Origin: Neisseria lactamica
GTDB taxonomy: Bacteria; Pseudomonadota; Gammaproteobacteria; Burkholderiales; Neisseriaceae
Assembly (NCBI RefSeq): GCF_901482445.1
Contig: NZ_LR590477.1
Location: forward strand, 1,860,001 to 1,924,000
DNA length: 64,000 nucleotides
Direction: 5' to 3'
A model generated the notes under the pieces. It saw only the letters and a program-made list of their open reading frames with translations. It ran no database searches and was not told the DNA's origin. Made by a program: the position numbers and the translations under genes. Position 1 is the stretch's first letter; the number at the start of each line of letters is the position of its first letter. Shown piece by piece: positions 61,040-64,000 of the stretch.

Positions 61040-61777
61040 ATGATTATTTTGGACAAGGTTTCCAAGCATTACCAAACGCGCGACAAGACTCGTTTTGCCG
61101 CCGTCGAGCCGACCAGCCTCGAAATCCGCGACGGCGAAATCTTCGGGCTGATGGGCTATTCCGGCGCGGGCAAATCCACCCTGTTGCGGCTGATTAACCT
61201 GTTGGAACGTCCCGACAGCGGCACGGTCGGCGTGTGCGGACAAGATTTAACCAAGCTGAATGCCGCCGCATTGCGCCGAGCGCGGCAGAATATCGGTATG
61301 GTGTTCCAGCAGTTCAACCTTTTGAGCAACCGCACCGTCGCCGGTAACGTCGCCTTCCCATTGGAAATCGCCGGATGGCCGTCTGAAAAAATCAAAGCGC
61401 GCGTTGCCGAATGCCTCGAAATCGTCGGCTTGACCGAACGCGCCGGCCACTATCCCGCCCAGCTTTCCGGCGGACAAAAACAGCGTGTCGGCATCGCCCG
61501 CGCGCTCGCGCCCAAGCCGCAAGTCATCCTCGCCGACGAACCCACTTCCGCCCTCGATCCCGCCACCACGCGCAGCGTCTTGGAATGTTTGGAAGACATC
61601 AACAAACGATTCAACGTAACCATCGTCATCGTAACCCACGAAATGAGCGTCATCAGACGACTGTGCGACCGCGCCGCCCTCTTGGACAAAGGCAAAGTCG
61701 TCGAAATCGTCGAAGTACGCGGCAACCAAATCCACGCCCGATCCGACATCGGGCGCGAACTGATTCGGGAGGACTGA
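61040..61777 (+). CDS. metN: MetN, D/L-methionine ABC transporter ATPase (short form)
   Basis: ATPase of the methionine uptake system, 245 residues. Walker A GYSGAGKST, Q-loop MVFQQFNLL, signature LSGGQKQR, Walker B VILADEPTSALD and H-loop VTHEM are all present. The chain ends after the nucleotide-binding domain (SDIGRELIRED), whereas E. coli MetN (about 343 residues) continues with a C-terminal NIL/ACT domain that gives feedback inhibition. I start at ATG 61040 with GGAAAG upstream. An uptake sequence is encoded in GWPSEK. Confidence 0.93.
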   Translation: MIILDKVSKHYQTRDKTRFAAVEPTSLEIRDGEIFGLMGYSGAGKSTLLRLINLLERPDSGTVGVCGQDLTKLNAAALRRARQNIGMVFQQFNLLSNRTVAGNVAFPLEIAGWPSEKIKARVAECLEIVGLTERAGHYPAQLSGGQKQRVGIARALAPKPQVILADEPTSALDPATTRSVLECLEDINKRFNVTIVIVTHEMSVIRRLCDRAALLDKGKVVEIVEVRGNQIHARSDIGRELIRED

Positions 61778-61778
61778 T

Positions 61779-62465
61779 ATGGCAGACTTAACATTCCAAC
61801 AAGCCGTTTCCAACATCATCAGTATGAAAGGCGAAATCGTCCGCGCCTTGGGCGAAACCTTTGTGATGGTCGGGCTGTCCACCACATTCGCCGTCATCTT
61901 CGGCACGCTGCTGGGCGTGCTGCTCTTCGTAACCTCCAGCCGCCAACTGCATTACAACAAGCCGGTGAACTTCCTGCTCGACAACCTCGTCAACCTCATG
62001 CGCGCCTTTCCCTTCGTCATCCTGATGATTGCGATGATACCCGCCACACGCGCCATCGTCGGCAGCACCATCGGCCCGGTTGCCGCCTCGCTGGTGTTGA
62101 GCGTGTCGGGATTGTTTTATTTTGCCCGACTGGTGGAACAAAACCTGCGCGAAGTCCCCAAAGGCGTGATTGAAGCCGCCGCCGCGATGGGTGCGCCGCC
62201 GCTTGCCATCGTCCGCAAAGTCCTCTTAAACGAAGCGCGCGCGGGTATGGTTTCCAGCATTACCGTGCTTGCCATCGGGCTTTTGTCATACAGCGCGGCG
62301 GCAGGAATGATAGGCGGCGGCGGCTTGGGCGACCTCGCCATCCGCTACGGCTACTACCGCTACCAAACCGAAGTCATCGTCTTCATCGTCGCCCTCCTCG
62401 TGCTGCTGGTCATCCTGATTCAAAGCACCGGCAACGCGTTGGCGCGGAAATTGGACAAACGTTAA
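61779..62465 (+). CDS. metI: MetI, methionine ABC transporter permease
   Basis: Inner-membrane permease, 228 residues, about five helices, with the EAA-type loop VIEAAAAMGAPPLAIVRKVLLNEARAG that docks on MetN. The start is one base after the metN stop, so translation is coupled. Family length is normal. Confidence 0.94.
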   Translation: MADLTFQQAVSNIISMKGEIVRALGETFVMVGLSTTFAVIFGTLLGVLLFVTSSRQLHYNKPVNFLLDNLVNLMRAFPFVILMIAMIPATRAIVGSTIGPVAASLVLSVSGLFYFARLVEQNLREVPKGVIEAAAAMGAPPLAIVRKVLLNEARAGMVSSITVLAIGLLSYSAAAGMIGGGGLGDLAIRYGYYRYQTEVIVFIVALLVLLVILIQSTGNALARKLDKR

Positions 62466-62666
62466 ACCCAAAATGCCGTCTGAAGCCCGGATGAAGCCGG
62501 CCTTCAGGCTTGAGAACGATACGGTAGGGTGAAATATCCGCCGCACCGTTAAAAATGCTATAAAATCCCCCTGTTCGCGGCAAATGCCGTCTGAACGCCG
62601 AATCCGGACGGCAGGACTTCCTGCCCGTCATTTTTGTTTGAAACCGCCACAACATCAGGAGAAAAT

Positions 62667-63533
62667 ATGAAACCCTTCTTCAAAACCCTTTCCGCCGCCG
62701 CACTCGCGCTCATCCTCGCCGCCTGCGGCGGTCAAAAAGACAGCACGCCCGCAGCCTCTGCCGCCGCTCCTTCTGCCGACAACGGCGCGGCGAAAAAAGA
62801 AATCGTCTTCGGCACGACCGTCGGCGACTTCGGCGATATGGTCAAAGAACAAATCCAACCCGAGTTGGAGAAAAAAGGCTACACCGTCAAACTGGTCGAG
62901 TTTACCGACTATGTGCGCCCGAATCTGGCATTGGCGGAGGGCGAGTTGGACATCAACATCTTCCAACACAAACCCTATCTTGACGATTTCAAAAAAGAAC
63001 ATAATCTGGACATCACCGAAGCCTTCCAAGTGCCGACCGCGCCTTTGGGACTGTATCCGGGCAAGCTGAAATCGCTGGAAGAAGTCAAAGACGGCAGCAC
63101 CGTATCCGCGCCCAACGACCCGTCCAACTTCGCACGCGCCTTGGTGATGCTGAACGAACTGGGTTGGATCAAACTCAAAGACGGCATCAATCCGCTGACC
63201 GCATCCAAAGCGGACATCGCCGAAAACCTGAAAAACATCAAAATCGTCGAGCTTGAAGCCGCGCAACTGCCGCGCAGCCGCGCCGACGTGGATTTTGCCG
63301 TCGTCAACGGCAACTACGCCATAAGCAGCGGCATGAAGCTGACCGAAGCCCTGTTCCAAGAACCGAGCTTTGCCTATGTCAACTGGTCTGCCGTCAAAAC
63401 CGCCGACAAAGACAGCCAATGGCTTAAAGACGTAACCGAGGCCTACAACTCCGACGCGTTCAAAGCCTACGCGCACAAACGCTTCGAGGGCTACAAATAC
63501 CCTGCCGCCTGGAATGAAGGCGCAGCCAAATAA
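62667..63533 (+). CDS. metQ: MetQ, methionine-binding lipoprotein
   Basis: Solute-binding lipoprotein of the NlpA family, 288 residues, surface-exposed in gonococci and studied as a vaccine antigen. Lipobox LAAC (Cys20) follows MKPFFKTLSAAALALI; then an Ala/Ser-rich linker and the NlpA domain (IVFGTTVGDFGDMVKEQIQPELEKKG; EGELDINIFQHKPYL; APNDPSNFARALVMLNELGWI). AGGAG precedes the ATG. A 200-base gap after metI contains uptake sequences, so partial attenuation between metI and metQ is possible. Confidence 0.95.
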   Translation: MKPFFKTLSAAALALILAACGGQKDSTPAASAAAPSADNGAAKKEIVFGTTVGDFGDMVKEQIQPELEKKGYTVKLVEFTDYVRPNLALAEGELDINIFQHKPYLDDFKKEHNLDITEAFQVPTAPLGLYPGKLKSLEEVKDGSTVSAPNDPSNFARALVMLNELGWIKLKDGINPLTASKADIAENLKNIKIVELEAAQLPRSRADVDFAVVNGNYAISSGMKLTEALFQEPSFAYVNWSAVKTADKDSQWLKDVTEAYNSDAFKAYAHKRFEGYKYPAAWNEGAAK

Positions 63534-63550
63534 GGCAGTCGTATAAAATG

Positions 63551-63585
63551 ATGCCGTCTGAACCGTATCCGTGTTCAGACGGCAT
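63551..63585. terminator. DUS inverted-repeat terminator between metQ and ubiX
   Basis: ATGCCGTCTGAAC and GTTCAGACGGCAT around a 9-base loop, with T-run, between convergent genes. Confidence 0.85.
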
Positions 63586-63594
63586 TTTTGTCCT

Positions 63595-64000
63595 TTAATC
63601 CGCCATTCCCTGCCATTCCGTCGAATCCGGTGTATCGATTCCGAACAGCGACAAAGCGTGTGCGACACTGTGCGCCACTATGTCGTCCGCCGTCTGCGGC
63701 TTGCGGTACATCGCAGGAACAGGGGGAAACACCACGCCGCCCATTTCCGTTACTCGCTTCATATTGTCCAAATGGGCAAGGTTCAGCGGCGTTTCGCGCA
63801 CCATCAGTACCAGCCGCCGCCTTTCCTTCAAAACCACATCCGCCGCACGCGTCAAGAGGTTGTCGCCGAAGCCGTGCGCGACCGAGGCAAGCGTCCGCAT
63901 CGAACAGGGGGCAACCAGCATCCCGTCCGTTTTAAACGTACCGCTGGCAATGCACGCCCCGATATTGCCGATCGGATGCACGAAGTCCGCGAGGGCATAT
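63595..64000 (-). CDS. ubiX: UbiX-like flavin prenyltransferase (5' end outside window)
   Basis: Makes prenylated FMN, the cofactor of the decarboxylase UbiD in ubiquinone synthesis. Only the C-terminal 134 codons are present and the frame is open to the window edge. Motifs: ASGTFKTDGMLVAPCSMRTLASVAHGFGDNLLTRAADVVLKERRRLVLMVRETPLN and a C-terminal DNMKRVTEMGGVV. The GTG at 63981 is internal, since the frame continues upstream as YALADF. Confidence 0.9.
   Translation of the reverse strand, partial: YALADFVHPIGNIGACIASGTFKTDGMLVAPCSMRTLASVAHGFGDNLLTRAADVVLKERRRLVLMVRETPLNLAHLDNMKRVTEMGGVVFPPVPAMYRKPQTADDIVAHSVAHALSLFGIDTPDSTEWQGMAD

Overview
The window reads as Neisseria chromosome, most likely N. 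gonorrhoeae, with N. meningitidis the alternative. The evidence is the very many copies of the 10-mer uptake sequence GCCGTCTGAA (usually ATGCCGTCTGAA), most paired as inverted repeats between convergent genes; four ~155-bp Correia elements; blocks of dRS3/NIME repeats; and a gene set typical of pathogenic Neisseria (fetA-fetBCD, app, hpuAB, slam2, ltgA, the mla locus). The order fetA-groESL ... polA-app ... hpuBA-slam2, with no nalP gene beside the aldehyde dehydrogenase, fits what I remember of gonococcal rather than meningococcal genomes. That is recall, not a search.

Layout. 0-9 kb: the start of an NlpC/P60 endopeptidase (cut by the window edge), hslO, mgtE, gloB, purL and glnB. 9-16 kb: the iron-regulated fet locus on the minus strand, made of the TonB-dependent receptor FetA with a phase-variable poly-C promoter, a lipoprotein binding protein, two permeases, an FmdE-like protein and an ABC ATPase. 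16-27 kb: groES-groEL with a sigma-32-like promoter, a repeat island, an NSS transporter with its tiny MetS-like partner, a lipoprotein, lptM-lysA, cyaY, an unknown gene, luxS and polA. 27-36 kb: the autotransporter App between two NIME arrays, a two-gene membrane pair and mnmE. 36-41 kb: a surface haemoglobin-uptake module, hpuA-hpuB with the divergent outer-membrane lipoprotein exporter slam2. hpuA is phase-OFF here (8 G in its tract). 41-47 kb: a pabB-pabC fusion, ppk2, aldA and an AraC-type regulator. 47-51 kb: a complete mlaFEDCBA phospholipid-transport operon. 51-59 kb: small housekeeping genes (thioesterase, TlpA-like protein, rpmE, ArnT-like transferase, sspA-sspB, rpsU-yqeY), interrupted by an AT-rich cadmium transporter gene (cadD) of Gram-positive type that still has its operator but has lost its repressor. 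59-64 kb: the lytic transglycosylase ltgA, the metNIQ methionine ABC operon and the end of ubiX at the window edge.

Several parts work together. FetA and HpuAB are TonB-dependent iron/haem receptors with Fur-like sites and homopolymer switches. Slam2 should deliver the HpuA lipoprotein to the cell surface. Mla maintains outer-membrane lipid asymmetry. MetNIQ and the NSS/MetS pair are both candidate amino-acid (methionine) importers. No rRNA, tRNA, CRISPR array, prophage or complete insertion sequence was seen.
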